From Vanilla planifolia (lineage: Eukaryota > Streptophyta > Magnoliopsida > Asparagales > Orchidaceae), in the NCBI GenBank assembly GCA_023846275.1, contig CM043869.1, forward strand, positions 36,110,737 to 36,174,736: a DNA stretch of 64,000 nucleotides. Reading direction: 5' to 3'. The number at the start of each line of letters is the position of its first letter. Position 1 is the stretch's first letter. The position numbers were made by a program, and so were the translations under genes. A model generated the notes under the pieces. That model was not told where the DNA came from, searched no databases, and saw nothing but the letters and a program-made list of their open reading frames with translations. Below, one piece after another: positions 13,471-25,064 of this stretch.

Positions 13471-15059
13471 CAATGTAACAAGCAAATATAATTTTTCATC
13501 TTCAGGTTGATTTGATCATATTCATTGTAATAATGGGATTATTATTATCAATTATCATTCTTAAATTATCTCATTTCATATTATTAATCATGGGATCTCT
13601 ATCTTTTTAGCATGAATCATATATCGAATAATTTAACATAATATCTATACAAGTATCTTCAATTTACATCATACAAATCATTAAGAACTTTTATCATATA
13701 GTACACATCACATTAAACACATACAGGTAAAATTTTGCTTATCTTTCAAATTTAAATAGTTATCTCACCAAGGATTAAGTCTTGGTGATGCAATACCCAT
13801 AAACGTTTTTTCTCAATTTTCTCTTTGTTGTGCACTTAATTCTTCTCAAATTCCTTTCAACACTTAAAACACTTTATTTCTCTCTTTCCTTGATGTTAAT
13901 ACAAATGTCCCAAGTTAAATGCATGGGTTTTTCTCAAAAAATATCTTCCCAAGTTTGGTCTCACTTGTTTTTATACTAAAATAACATATCTTTGTATTTA
14001 TTTTCCATTCAACTCTCTTCAATAGTTTTGTTATTTAGGTTTTACATCTCTTTAACTTTATTTTCACTTAAATCTAATGGTTTCTCTTCAATTAAAATTT
14101 TCATATGATAATTCATGTAGTCATTCATCATTTTGGATCCTAAATTTTTTTAATTTATATGGATCACATCGGTATGATAAAAATAATTATACTATATATT
14201 TTTCAATATTTCCTAAATATGTCTTAAGTTCTTCTTATCATACTTTTATGATATCATCATCTACTTGTATGATATGTCCATCAACTATGTCATATGAATG
14301 ATTTTCCTTATACATCACTACTTTTGACTTAATTGTACTTATATGATACTAACTTTGTGTTATATGCTTAGTTAAGTCTTCCATCATCTATGCTTATCAT
14401 ATTAATCATAATGATATAATACACTAGTCATATTTATATGATATATTTCTACTTTGTTAACTCAGACACTTACTTTTTGGTCTCTGATCTTATTATATGA
14501 TATATCTTCCTTCTTATGTTGTGATTTAATGATTCTTGTATATTATTCTTATTATGAACTTGATCATAATTATATGTTAATGATCATCATATTATACAAT
14601 TTTTTCATCGATTACTTAACTCATTAGACTTAAATGATTTTTCTTTCTCTTATGATTATGCTTATATGTTCTTTACTTTTATATTATATGACACTTGATT
14701 GCCCATACTAACCAAATATTTTTATATATTAATGACTTTATGCGTTCTATTCACTGTATATAATCTTTAACCAATTTTTCTTCTTGTTCATATTTCTTTG
14801 AAGTTTATTCTCTTTCTTTCTCTTGATTATATCATAAGATATTCTTCAATTGTATTGTATGATCAAATCTTTTCTTTAGCTTGTCGAACTCATCCAATCC
14901 ACAGTGTTGATACACTAAATGCACTTTATTGTATATATATGATTTTTTTATTATATTTATATAATACAAATCCCACCTTGAATATGTTCATCTTATGTAT
15001 TCTCTCTCTCAATTATACTACAATATCCTATGATATCGTATTGTACAATATTTTAAAAA
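13471..15059. repeat. Array unit 4, truncated
   Basis: The first 1589 bp of the unit, then unrelated AT-rich sequence. It has a private C-to-T near 13532. The breakpoint follows a short TTTTAAAAA run. No target duplication or element end is visible at the junction. Confidence 0.95.
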
Positions 15060-15319
15060 TCTTGAAAATATTTTTAAAAATTATAAAATATTTTTAAAAT
15101 ATTTCTTAAAATATTTTTAAAATTAAATTATTATTTTATAACTCTTTTCTCTTTAAAATTATCAATTATTCTTAATATTATATATATTTTTTAAAATAAA
15201 TTATTCTTATTTTAAGATGTTTAATAAAAGTACTAACATTTTTATAGACCTAATAAATAAAATATTCAAAAAATATTTGTATTAGTTTTTACTTATATTT
15301 ATGATTAACATTTTAATTT
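15060..15319. other. AT-rich spacer between array and gypsy fragment
   Basis: Runs of A and T with repeated ATATTTTTAAAA-like words. No gene or recognisable element. Confidence 0.6.
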
Positions 15320-17618
15320 ATTCCAAATCACTAGAGGAACACATTATGCCTTTATGCATAATATTATAAATTTTGAGTGAGAACCACTTGTATGCCAAAA
15401 TTTCTATAGTGATTTTTAGTTGTCAAAAGTTGTATTCTCATGTCTTATTATTAGTGCTAAGAGATTTTAAATTGAACCTTATAAGATTTCTACAAGTGTG
15501 GATTGGTTAAGATTTACATTATTATCTAAGATGCAAAGTTTCTTGGGTATGGTAAGCTATTATGGAAATTTTGTAAAAATAATCTCATAGATAGCCAGTC
15601 CATTCACTAGATTAACTCAAAAGAATAGTTAGTTTTGAGTGAAACTCATATTGTGATGATTCTTTTTAGATATTGAAAGATCAATTAACTTCATATCCAA
15701 TTCTAATACCTATCAAAAGGTGTAAATGGGTATCAGGTGTATAGTGATGTATTATTATAAGGGTTATATTGTGTGTTAATGTAAAACAAGAAAGTGATTG
15801 TATATATATCCAAACAATTAAAATTTCATAAAAAAACTATCCTATTCATGACTTTGCATTAACAACTATAGTGTTTGTATTAAAAATTTGAAGACAATAT
15901 TTATATTAAGTTAAGTATTATATTTTCATAGTTCATCAAAATCTAAAATATATCGTCAACTAAAAGGAATTAAATTTGAGTTAAAAAAATGGTTAAGACT
16001 TCTTAAAGATTGTGATTTGAAATTCATGTATCATCCTGTAAAAGCTAATATAGTAATGGATACTTTGAGTAGGAAGATAAGTGTTTCTAACATCTTACCT
16101 ACAAAAGAAAAAATAATTGATTTTTGAACTAGACAAGTTAAAGTTAGAGTCTATTGTTTTAAGGAATGCAACATTATTAGCACATTTATTTGTAAGGTTG
16201 GATTTGTTAAAGCCTACAAAAGAAGATCAAGTTAAGGATCTAATACTGTAAAAGTTAATTCAAAAGATTAAAGAGTTAATTTTATATTAGATATGAATGA
16301 AGTATTTAGATTCCTAGGTTGATTGTGTATACATAAATATAAACAACTCAAGGAATTATTATTGAGAAAGACACAATTTTGGATATTTAATTAATCATGA
16401 GAAAAATAAAATATATTAGGAGTTGAGACAAATATATTAGTTTCAAAGATTGAAGAGAAATGTTTTAAATTGGTTTAAAAAATATTTAGTTTGTCAACAA
16501 ATTAAAGAAGAATAAAAAAAGCCAAGAGAACTATTGTAGACTTTACCTATTCCTGAATGAAAATGAGAAAAGGTGGCTATGGAGTTTGTGGTAAGTTTAC
16601 CTTGATCACCAATAGGTCACAACTCAAAATAGGTGATTATAGATAAATTAATCAAATCTAATCTACTTATTTTTTACTACTAAAATAACTTATTTTATAG
16701 AATGATTGGCTAAAAATTATATTAATTAAATTACCTAAATATATGGTATATCAAAAAATATTGTATTTGATAAGAATCTTAAGTTTATAATTTTGGAAAA
16801 GTGTGGATAATCATTTAATACTAGTTTAAAATTTAGCATAACCCGTCATTGTCAAACACATGAGAGAGCAAAGAGATCAATTAAAACTCTTAAAGATTTA
16901 TGGAGACTTTGTATCTTGAGCTTTGAAGGTGACTAAGAAAGTCATTTTTCAATGGTGGAATTTTCTTATAATAGTATTTACCAATATAATATTAAAATAA
17001 CATTGTATGAAGCTTTATATCAAAGGTGTTAATCATCTTTGTATTAGAATGAAGAAAAAGAAAGATTTTTTAATGGTCTTAAGTTTATTAAGGAAGCCAC
17101 ATAGAATTACTCAACATAGGTTGAAAATAGTTCAGGATAGACAAAAAATACATTAATGCAAAGAATTGATTAATTGAATTTCAAGGAGAAGATCATGCAT
17201 TTATTAAAGTTAATTCAATAAAAGGTATTAAAAGATTTTAAAAGTTAAGTTAAAACCTAAGTTTATTGATTATTTCTAAGTTCTAGACAAAGTTGGACAA
17301 GTGGCATACATGATTGCTTTGTTATCTCAAATATCAAGAATTTATATTGTATTCCATGTATTTGATCCTTCTCATGTTGTCAATTATATTGATCCAAATA
17401 TTAAAATTCATACCAAATTAACTTATCCAAAGATACCAATATGAATTTTGGGAAAAATATAAAAGATTCTAACAAATAAAGTTATTCTAATTATAAAGAT
17501 TTTATGAAAAGATTAAATAAAATGAGAAGCTACTTGGGAAATAGAATCTCACATGATTAACCATTATGTATAACTTCTTTAAAGTTTAGGAAAAATTTTT
17601 TTAAAGGGGGGTAGAGAT
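15320..17618 (+). mobile_element. Ty3/gypsy (chromovirus-like) pol fragment, fossil
   Basis: Weak but ordered similarity to Ty3/gypsy polyprotein on the plus strand: the end of reverse transcriptase and RNase H (about 15340-16080, with a readable SFLGMVSYYGNFVK segment), integrase (about 16440-16920), and an integrase C-terminal region ending near 17570. It is followed by a polypurine tract (17604-17618, AAAGGGGGGTAGAGA) and an LTR start. The order fits the Del/Tekay group of plant chromoviruses. It is heavily decayed with many breaks, clearly old, and lacks its left part. A fossil with no coding capacity. Confidence 0.8.
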
Positions 17619-17684
17619 TGTATTAGTCCAAAATTTGAATATATATCATATATTATAAATAATGAAATTAAGTTAGTAGAGTTA

Positions 17685-17689
<5 letters not shown>

Positions 17690-17729
<40 letters not shown>
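17690..17729. repeat. TA microsatellite
   Basis: Uninterrupted AT/TA dinucleotide run of about 40 bp within the probable gypsy LTR. Confidence 0.9.
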
Positions 17730-17732
<3 letters not shown>

Positions 17733-18602
17733 TATAATACACTTAATTTTTTAAAATAAGATATTTATACATTAACAAAATAATAACTTTATGTGATCTT
17801 AGAAAGCATCTCACTATTTTAAATGTAGTAAAAAAAATACTATTTCAACCTACTATTAGAAAGAACTCTTCAAAAAAATAACAATGTTTAGTTTGTGATT
17901 TTTTAATATATGAATAATTAGTTATGAGTTTTTAACAAAAAATATAAAAACAATTTTTTAAATTATTTGAGGCAAAATTATAATTTTTTTAATTTATTTA
18001 TTACCTCCTTAGTTGGGATGGGATTAAATGTGATACTTAGCTAGTTTAAGCATGTAATTAATAAGAAATAAGATAGAAATATGTCAATTAGGATGAAAGG
18101 AAGAAGAAGGAAGAGAGAGGTGAGAGGTTTGACTGAGAGAGAAAAACCAAGAAGAAGAGCATGAAAAGAGAGAATTAGTGCAAAGAAGTTTAAATATTTT
18201 TTTTGTAGCTTAAAGGAAGATCTTGGAAGTAAAATGAAGAGGAGATGAGTGGGCTATAACAAGGAAAAAAATAAAGAATAACAAAGGAGAGATAACTAAC
18301 CAAGAAAGATGTAAAACTTTTAAGTTTATTTTTATCATTCAATTTTGTTTAACATAAAACAAGGTATGGTTGGAGTGAGAATCGATGTTAGAATAGTTTG
18401 AAGAGGATCTTGGGTGATTAAAAAGTGATTTAGATCGAAATTATAAGATTCAAACTAAGAAAAGTACTATCTATGTAATATCATACAAGTATAATAGCTC
18501 AATTATATCCACATGATCAATTCATACTAGCTAAAATAAAGAATAAGATTAATCCAATAATGTGTCACACATGCATCAATAAGATGTGACTAGACCAGGC
18601 GA

Positions 18603-18616
18603 TGGCCCATCATTCT
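18603..18616. repeat. LINE target-site duplication, left copy
   Basis: TGGCCCATCATTCT, identical to 20707-20720. It abuts the 3' end of the minus-strand LINE. Confidence 0.9.
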
Positions 18617-20706
18617 CTGATTTATAGCAAAATACAGCAGGCAAAGCCTACAAAGTTCCCTCCTTATGGAGGTTCAAATACAAAATCAACCAACAAAAGC
18701 TCCTCAAATACTCTGAGAGAAGAGCACCCCTTTCCCAAACAAAAGTCGTAAAACAAGCCTTCTTGGCAATCTAGTCCGCGGGGCCATTGCCCTCTCTTAA
18801 AATGTGAGTAAACCGAAACGCAAGCTTCCTCCTAACATAGTGGATGGTATCATAGTAAGTACTTCCCTCCATAGGGTGGCGAATGAGCTGCATCACCTCC
18901 TGCCATGCAGTAGTAGAATCAGTCTGAATCTCAATAGCAGAGTAGTTCTGGAGCTTAGTCATAGTCAAGAGAATAACCTCAAGGATCGCCATAACCTCCA
19001 TGGCATGTGAGGACTGAGAAATAGCACTCATCCCCATAGCATAAATAGGAGCACCTCCATGGTCCCGAACCATCATACCAATCCCAGCCCTCTCACCAAC
19101 AACAGCCGCATCACAATTAATAATAATCCACCTAGTGGGGGGAGGAAGCCAAGTAAGGGTAGAGAACCCCGAAGGGTGAAGTGACTTCCCACAGTACAAG
19201 GATGAATCATCAGTAGTGTTGTTGTTGGTAACAGCCACCTCAAACCTGATTTTCTTGATAAGAATGCAACTGCTATAAGTAAGTTCCTTATGCTTCTTGT
19301 GATTCCTATTCTCCCATAAGTAATACATGGTAGTAGCAACTAAAGCCAAATCCACGGCAGCCTTACCACGGGCCTTACCTTGCGTCACAACCCCAGCAAA
19401 GAGCCGAGCCACCTTCATATCCCACACAGCCTCACCAAGTATGGGGTCAGCCCAAACACGCTGCGCTTCCCTGCAATCCCATAACACATGCTGCAGGGTC
19501 TCCTCAACACCGCAGCCCCACTCACAATCACTACGGTCCCCAATATGTCTCTTCATGCACCAAGCAGCCGTAGGCACAATATCCCTCACAACCCTCCACA
19601 TAAATGTACGAACCCTAGGCATAGTTTTCATGTTCCACACCCAATCAATTCCATTTTTGAACAACCCGTTACGCATATGGGCTATAAGAGTTTTATAGAA
19701 CACCCTGCAGGTCACCCTGCAAGAGTTAGTGGTAGCTTGCACAAGCTGATCCCCAGCCCCATTATTCCTCCAAGGCAAAAGAAGGATACAATCTCTTAAC
19801 ATGTCATTGCCCCACTCCATGAGAGAATCCACATTCCAAGTCCCATGAGTATGAACGCACTTCTTAACCAAGGAAGGCCAGTGAGTGTCCATGTTAATAT
19901 ATGTGGGCCACCACCTAAGTGGAAGAAAGCCCAACCAATTGTCCTCATAAAATCTGATATCACCTCCATCCCCAACCTTCCAAGTGAGCCCATCAATCGC
20001 CCACGGCATGGCATCCAAAATCAAACGATATGCGTGAGAAACACCGCGAGGCCTCATGCAAAGATTGTTTCCCAAAGGATACTTACTTCTCATAACGTGT
20101 CCCCAAAGACTATCATCATGTTGCAGAAATCTTTTACAGTGTTTCACGACTAACGCATGCTTCCATATTTTAAGATCAAACAAGCCCAGGCCTCCCATCT
20201 CCTTGGGGAGGGTGACAGTGTCCCAATCGGTATAGTGAATAAAATGAGTGTGACTTGTGCCACTCCACAAAAATCTCCTCAAAATCTACCCAATTGTATC
20301 CAATGTTCCATGAGGAATAGCACAGTGGCTAAGAAAGTAATTGGGGATAGCACACAGCACAGCTTTGATCAGGAGAATACGACCAGTAAGGGAGAGGTGT
20401 CTCACACTCCATTTTGCAACCTGAGACTCGATCCGCTGAATGATAAAGTTGTAATCCCCTTTCCTAAGTAGCGTGGCCGAAATGGGAATGCCAAGGTAAA
20501 TAAATCTAGTACCCCTCGGGATATTGAGTTTCCTAGCCAAACAACACTTTCGCTTCTGCTTCATACCTTTGCTAAAGAAAATGCTGGATTTCATTGGATT
20601 GACCTTCAGCCCAGATAACTACCTGAAGTGCAACAATAATTCTTTTATAGCCTTAATAGAGCGAGAAGAAGTAGGAGCATAAACCACAACATCATCGGCA
20701 TTAGAT
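18617..20706 (-). mobile_element. 5'-truncated LINE-1-like element with RNase H
   Basis: Minus-strand LINE of 2090 bp. It begins inside reverse transcriptase (ADDVVVY near 20695, the catalytic FADD-like motif) and runs through the RT C-terminus, a zf-RVT region and an RNase H domain. It is flanked by a 14 bp duplication, TGGCCCATCATTCT, at 18603-18616 and 20707-20720. This marks target-primed insertion and a 5' truncation typical of LINEs. The 3' end has no poly(A) tail. The reading frame has in-frame stops at 20619-20621 and 20283-20285, so it is inactive. Confidence 0.93.
18771..20282 (-). pseudogene. LINE ORF2 C-terminus: zf-RVT plus RNase H
   Basis: Open for about 503 codons, but the frame is the tail of a LINE polyprotein rather than a gene of its own: the preceding in-frame codons at 20286-20706 continue the RT domain across a stop. 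Residues about 185-280 match the zf-RVT region (TMPRVRTFMWRVV, CEWGCGVEETLQHVLWDC), which lies downstream of RT in plant LINEs. Residues about 388-503 are RNase H with the four acidic positions in place: D in INCDAA, E in AMEVMAI, D in QTDST and D in EGNGPAD. This RNase H family is typical of plant L1-like LINEs. The stop after EGNGPAD falls at about the expected end of the domain, and may cut off a few residues. Confidence 0.9.
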
Positions 20707-20720
20707 TGGCCCATCATTCT
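20707..20720. repeat. LINE target-site duplication, right copy
   Basis: TGGCCCATCATTCT, identical to 18603-18616. It abuts the 5' truncation point of the LINE. Confidence 0.9.
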
Positions 20721-21125
20721 GGATGATGCATTGGGAGTAGACAATATTGAACAAGTAATGGCATCATATAAGTATACACTTGAGTTGAAGAGTGTGTGGA
20801 GTGATTATTAGGTGATGTCTTAACGAAGAAAATGATTAGACAAGAAATAATTTCTAATATGTTTTTAAGTAGAGGAGCATAAAGATGAATAAATCTTGCA
20901 TAATCTATAAGAGGGTAAATACTAAGTCATATTAGTCATAATTCTTGAATTGGTGAATCATTTTATAAGGGAGGCTTGGATCCTATGAGAATTGTTGGAT
21001 TAAGGATGCTATAGTTGGAGAAGTTTTAGGATGAATGATCAAGTAAGAAGGGATCCTTTGGATAAAGATAAAACATAATTGGATCGAGACAATACCTTAT
21101 TAGGAAAAATGAAATTTTTTAATAA

Positions 21126-22060
21126 GGTATCAAAGCGATACCTTCTTTAGACCATTGTGATTCATAGATAAACTAAGCAGAGCTAGTGGGTCTATAACAC
21201 TTGGAATTAAAAAGACTGGGAAGTGATTGCCATAATAAAAGTAGAGTTCCTAATTCCTTGGTAGTTTCTATAAAAGCAAATAAACTTATACCTCAAGCAA
21301 TAATAAAGGACATTATTAAGTATTACAGCCTAATCTCTACCCAAATTACACATACTATTGTAGTCATTATCAAAGAGACTATCTAATACTTGCAACAAAA
21401 GATAATAAATCAACATTTATACCTTTTCAAAAAAAACTATCATTGGTTGGAAATTCCAAAATTTGATGGTAACATCCTCCTTAAGCCTAAGAAATCAAAG
21501 TTATTGCACTACTAGCATCATTGGTAGCATGGTAATTAGAATTCTAATGACTTGTTTCTGAATAATAGTTAGGAGCATGCCAAGACAAAGGATTCCCAAG
21601 TGAATGCCTAGACATGAAACAAAACAAAAGAAGAGTTAGCCATTTAATTGAAGGAATACACCATATATTTCAATCAAACATTAGAATGAAGGATGCATTA
21701 CTCCATAGTAGAGGAGATAAGTGAGCAGATGTAGTTCCAACTCTCCTAGTTATAGTTCTTACACAAGTAAATGAGGCAGAAATAAAAGAATGTCGATAAG
21801 ACATATATCCATGCTAAAGATGACCCTTTAGTCTTTCACTAAGAATCTTTAGTTATCACCCTATTAAATGTGAAGAATTAAACAGGATAGCTAAAGTGCT
21901 TAAGACAAAAAAGTGGGTTACACTTATAAATGATGAAACATACACAACCAGACTACAAATATATGTCCACCTATTTGAGGGTATCAAAGAGTGGCAATAA
22001 GCATAACCTTAATGGATTTTAATGAATCAATAAGGCCTTGAATTGATAAGGGGATTGAGA
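21126..22060 (+). mobile_element. PBS-like site and gag-like remains of a gypsy element, fossil
   Basis: GGTATCAAAGC at 21126-21136 resembles the initiator-Met tRNA primer site used by many plant retrotransposons. About 310 bp further on, near 21447, a plus-strand segment reads LEIPKFDGN, like the start of plant gypsy gag proteins. Beyond that the similarity fades. The stretch is old, with many breaks. The call rests on two short signals and is tentative. Confidence 0.4.
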
Positions 22061-22339
22061 CTCTAAATTAAAGTTTTATTGAACGATGAGGAATATTATC
22101 TTGACATTAGTATCTTTTGCCCTTGTAATAACAAGGCATCAATTATCCATGCTATCTCAAAGGACTAGTAAGATTATTATATATTGGTTTCATTATGTTA
22201 AGATAATATCTTCCTTAAGTCTTCTTATCTTGACGTCAATAGGTTTTGTCATTCACATAACAACTATTTTTGTATGATCACTTATCTTAAAAATATTCTA
22301 ATTCTAATATATTTAACCATAATTTTATCGTATGATCCT

Positions 22340-23010
22340 ATGCAAGTTTGTCCTCAAAATGTGCTTCGACATCTTAAAATCATAATATCTCATATAAAAA
22401 TCAAGATATCCCGCTTTATAATCGATGTAAAGCAGCTTATCCCAACACCCCTCGAAGCAATGCACAAAAGCCACTCGTTGTTTATTCATAACTCTTTCTA
22501 AGACATCTCTTGGTATTTGATCTCCTCTCTTTTTAGTCCTAAGTATTATAAACCTACTAACTTCTATTTTGTTCTTTCTCAAACCATATTGAACTAAAAA
22601 AGTTATTATTCTCATATTATATTATGATATTCTAATCTTACTATATCAAAGTATTATTTACTTAAGTTATCTTATCTTAACCTAAGTACATTTTATTTGT
22701 CATATAGAGGCCCTTCTTAAATGTTCACCCATCCCAAAAATACTCCAACATAAATATGTTTAACCTTAATGTTTTCATGGGGACTCAAATAAGTTTACCT
22801 CCAAAAGGTGTCTTGACGTTATAAGACAATACTATATCATATAGAGAATAAGATCCTCCCCTTAGTAACTCATATGAGTAATTTATCCCAACACTTTAAA
22901 AAAGATTTTTATAAGAGTTACTCATTGTCTAATGATTTTTCTCTTTTTAGAACATCATCTGATATTTTCTATCCTATTCAACCCTGAGTGCTATAGAAGG
23001 GGACCTTGCT
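22340..23010. repeat. Diverged direct repeat, about 470 bp period
   Basis: The stretch around 22385-22550 and that around 22855-23010 share the word order TTATCCCAACA, an ACTC(G/A)TTG-containing segment, CTCTTTTTAG and a TATT-rich segment before CCTA. They look like two decayed copies of one sequence, possibly LTR-derived. No protein-coding signal is convincing. Confidence 0.4.
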
Positions 23011-24300
23011 AAAGTAGTAATTATACTTGTTTAGGTGGAAGATATCAAAAAAGTGGCAAGAGAATAAAGGAAATGTCCATTATTCTATCTGTAAAGGCAC
23101 ATTACATTTGATAAGATTACGATTTTATTGTCAACCCAAAGAAGTTGAAAGCCATTAGGTATGATGGACCTTTCTTTTGTTTTAAGTTGTAATAATGATA
23201 ATTTTCTATACCATAATTAATATAATTATTATTAAATATTAAGTTGATTAAAAAAATAGATTTGAAAAATATTAGATTTAAGTGTAATTAAATGTTTTAC
23301 TTTTATAAATATATTATTGATAAATATATAATAAAAATGATTGATAGTATAAAATGACTAAAATAAATTTTATTTTTTAAAAAAGAATAAAATAAAATAT
23401 TTAATATTATTTTAAAAGAATAAAACTATTATTTATTTACCTCATATTTTTATTTTTTTGATTAAAATAATGTTTTGATAATAATTGAATAAATATCCAA
23501 TCATAAATTAAAAGAAATACTTTTGTTAAAAACTAATTTAAAAATAGTGTATTATGTTTTTGTTAAATTCATGTTTAAAATCTTGCCTTGTGGAGAGAGA
23601 CCCATCAAAGAAGGAACCGTTTGCACTCCATACAATATTCTCAAGCTCTGTGGTCCAACGATTACCTTGTAAGTAAATATCTTCATTGATATTGCATACT
23701 AGTCATCATCAATCCACGTACACTAATACAAGAAGTAGATGAAGACTTTGTGTTTCAAGTTTTTGTTTGACACAATTATTTTTATTTGTAAAATAGTTTT
23801 TATTAAAAGAAATTAAAAAATAATTTATATAAATAAAAGAACTTTTTTATTATAATCTGACGTAAAAAAAGTTTTTTTTGAACAGTTTTTTTTTTTTATT
23901 TTTTAAAAACATTTTATTTCGATCGAATATTTTTAATCGAAATTTTATTTTATTCATATGAAATTTCTTTTTAAAAATCTCTTTTTCAAAAAAAAAAGTC
24001 AACAAAAAACAATTGCTTCTAGAGTCAGCAACATCAATTTTTTTAATCAAAGCATTAGTTTATATTTATTAAGAAATTAGCAAAATCTTAGTTGACATAG
24101 GGCTCGATCCAAGCACTTAGTTCATTTTTTTTTATTTCAACACAGGAAAGTGATAAGATGGCTACCATTTTATACAAGACTTTTCAAAGATCATGACAAA
24201 ATTGCTCAGAAGTTTGTCCATTTGGTTTATATAATAAGCTATAATAATATCATCTTATGTGACATGTTTTATTATAATGTAATTAAAATGATATTAAAAG

Positions 24301-24386
24301 AATCAACAACGATGCTTTGAGCTTTAAGGCAAATTTGATGCAAAGAATCAACAACCATGCTTTGAGCTTTAAGGCAAATCACTCAA
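24301..24386. repeat. 45 bp tandem duplication
   Basis: A segment starting AATCAACAAC at 24301 is repeated from 24346 with about one substitution, including TGCTTTGAGCTTTAAGGCAA. A third, partial copy of the core (TGCTTTGAGC) occurs near 24454. Confidence 0.85.
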
Positions 24387-24976
24387 AGATTTGGACTTGT
24401 GGAATGACGTCATTTCAAATTTTATATATTGCTTTTAAATTTATTTTTTTAAATGCTTTGAGCTTTTAGGCAATTTCATGGTTATGAGTCCAAAATTATC
24501 TTCTTCTTAGCTCTTTTTTTTTCAAACTCTTTTCTCTATAATCTTTTATGATTTTTTTTTCTTATAACTCTACAATTAGTTTCAATTTCTCTACATTAGA
24601 ATCATGATTTTTTTTATTTTTATTTGCATGTTTTTCAAAATTTTAGGATTGAGAAGACCTAAAACAAAGTGAATTTGTGAAGATATATTACATATTTTGG
24701 ATGAATATAATGATATGTATTATTTAGTTTGAATGTTCTTTCTTATGGATATTGCTAGTGTTCTTTTTAAATATGACCTAATTGGGTTTGAATTTGTTGT
24801 GCTTGTGCATTTCATTTGGACCTAATCATTTCACTTAGATCAATCCAGGCATAATTAGTACAAAGTTTGGAACATTCTCATGTGTTACTTTACATCAAAT
24901 TTTTGGTATCAAAATAGGTTGATCTAGTGTTGCATAATTGCCTAGTATCTTATCTAGAATTTTATTCATTATGCAT

Positions 24977-25064
24977 ATTGCATATCTACTCATAGAGGCA
25001 TAAAATACAAAATCATGACACAAAATCATGACACAAACATTGCATATCTACTCATAGAGGCATA
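24977..25064. repeat. 62 bp spaced direct duplication
   Basis: A 26 bp word beginning ATTGCATATCTACTC occurs at 24977 and again at 25039. Between the copies a 13 bp word (ACAAAATCATGAC) is itself doubled. Confidence 0.85.

Larger units (their letters stand above)
1..15059. repeat. Tandem array of a 4.49 kb unit, 3.35 copies visible
   Basis: The same sequence restarts at 1, 4492, 8980 and 13471, giving units of 4491, 4488 and 4491 bp and a fourth cut off after 1589 bp. Copies differ by only a handful of substitutions plus length changes in a TA run and an A run, so amplification or homogenisation is recent. The left end lies outside the window, so copy number is a minimum. The right end is abrupt: at 15059/15060 the copy stops inside a segment that is continuous in the other three units. 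I see no convincing gene in the unit. The short open frames repeat because the DNA repeats. The unit holds an ATCATA/TATGAT-rich stretch, a purine-rich block, a TA microsatellite and a pair of short internal repeats resembling plant LTR sequence. It could be a satellite-like array born from retrotransposon DNA, or partly an assembly artefact. Confidence 0.97.
17619..21120 (+). mobile_element. Probable gypsy LTR, split by a LINE
   Basis: The LTR begins with TG directly after the polypurine tract of the preceding pol fragment. If the LINE (18617-20706) and one target duplication are removed, about 1.4 kb remains before a primer-binding-site-like sequence at 21126, a plausible LTR length. The left part contains a TA run (17690-17729) and a GA-rich stretch (18090-18300). 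The right boundary is inferred from the PBS-like motif only; there is no second LTR copy in the window to confirm it. Confidence 0.5.

Noticed and set aside
19327-19799. Plus-strand frames of 100-123 codons across the LINE
   Set aside because: Antisense shadows of the LINE zf-RVT/RNase H frame, which has clear family motifs on the minus strand.
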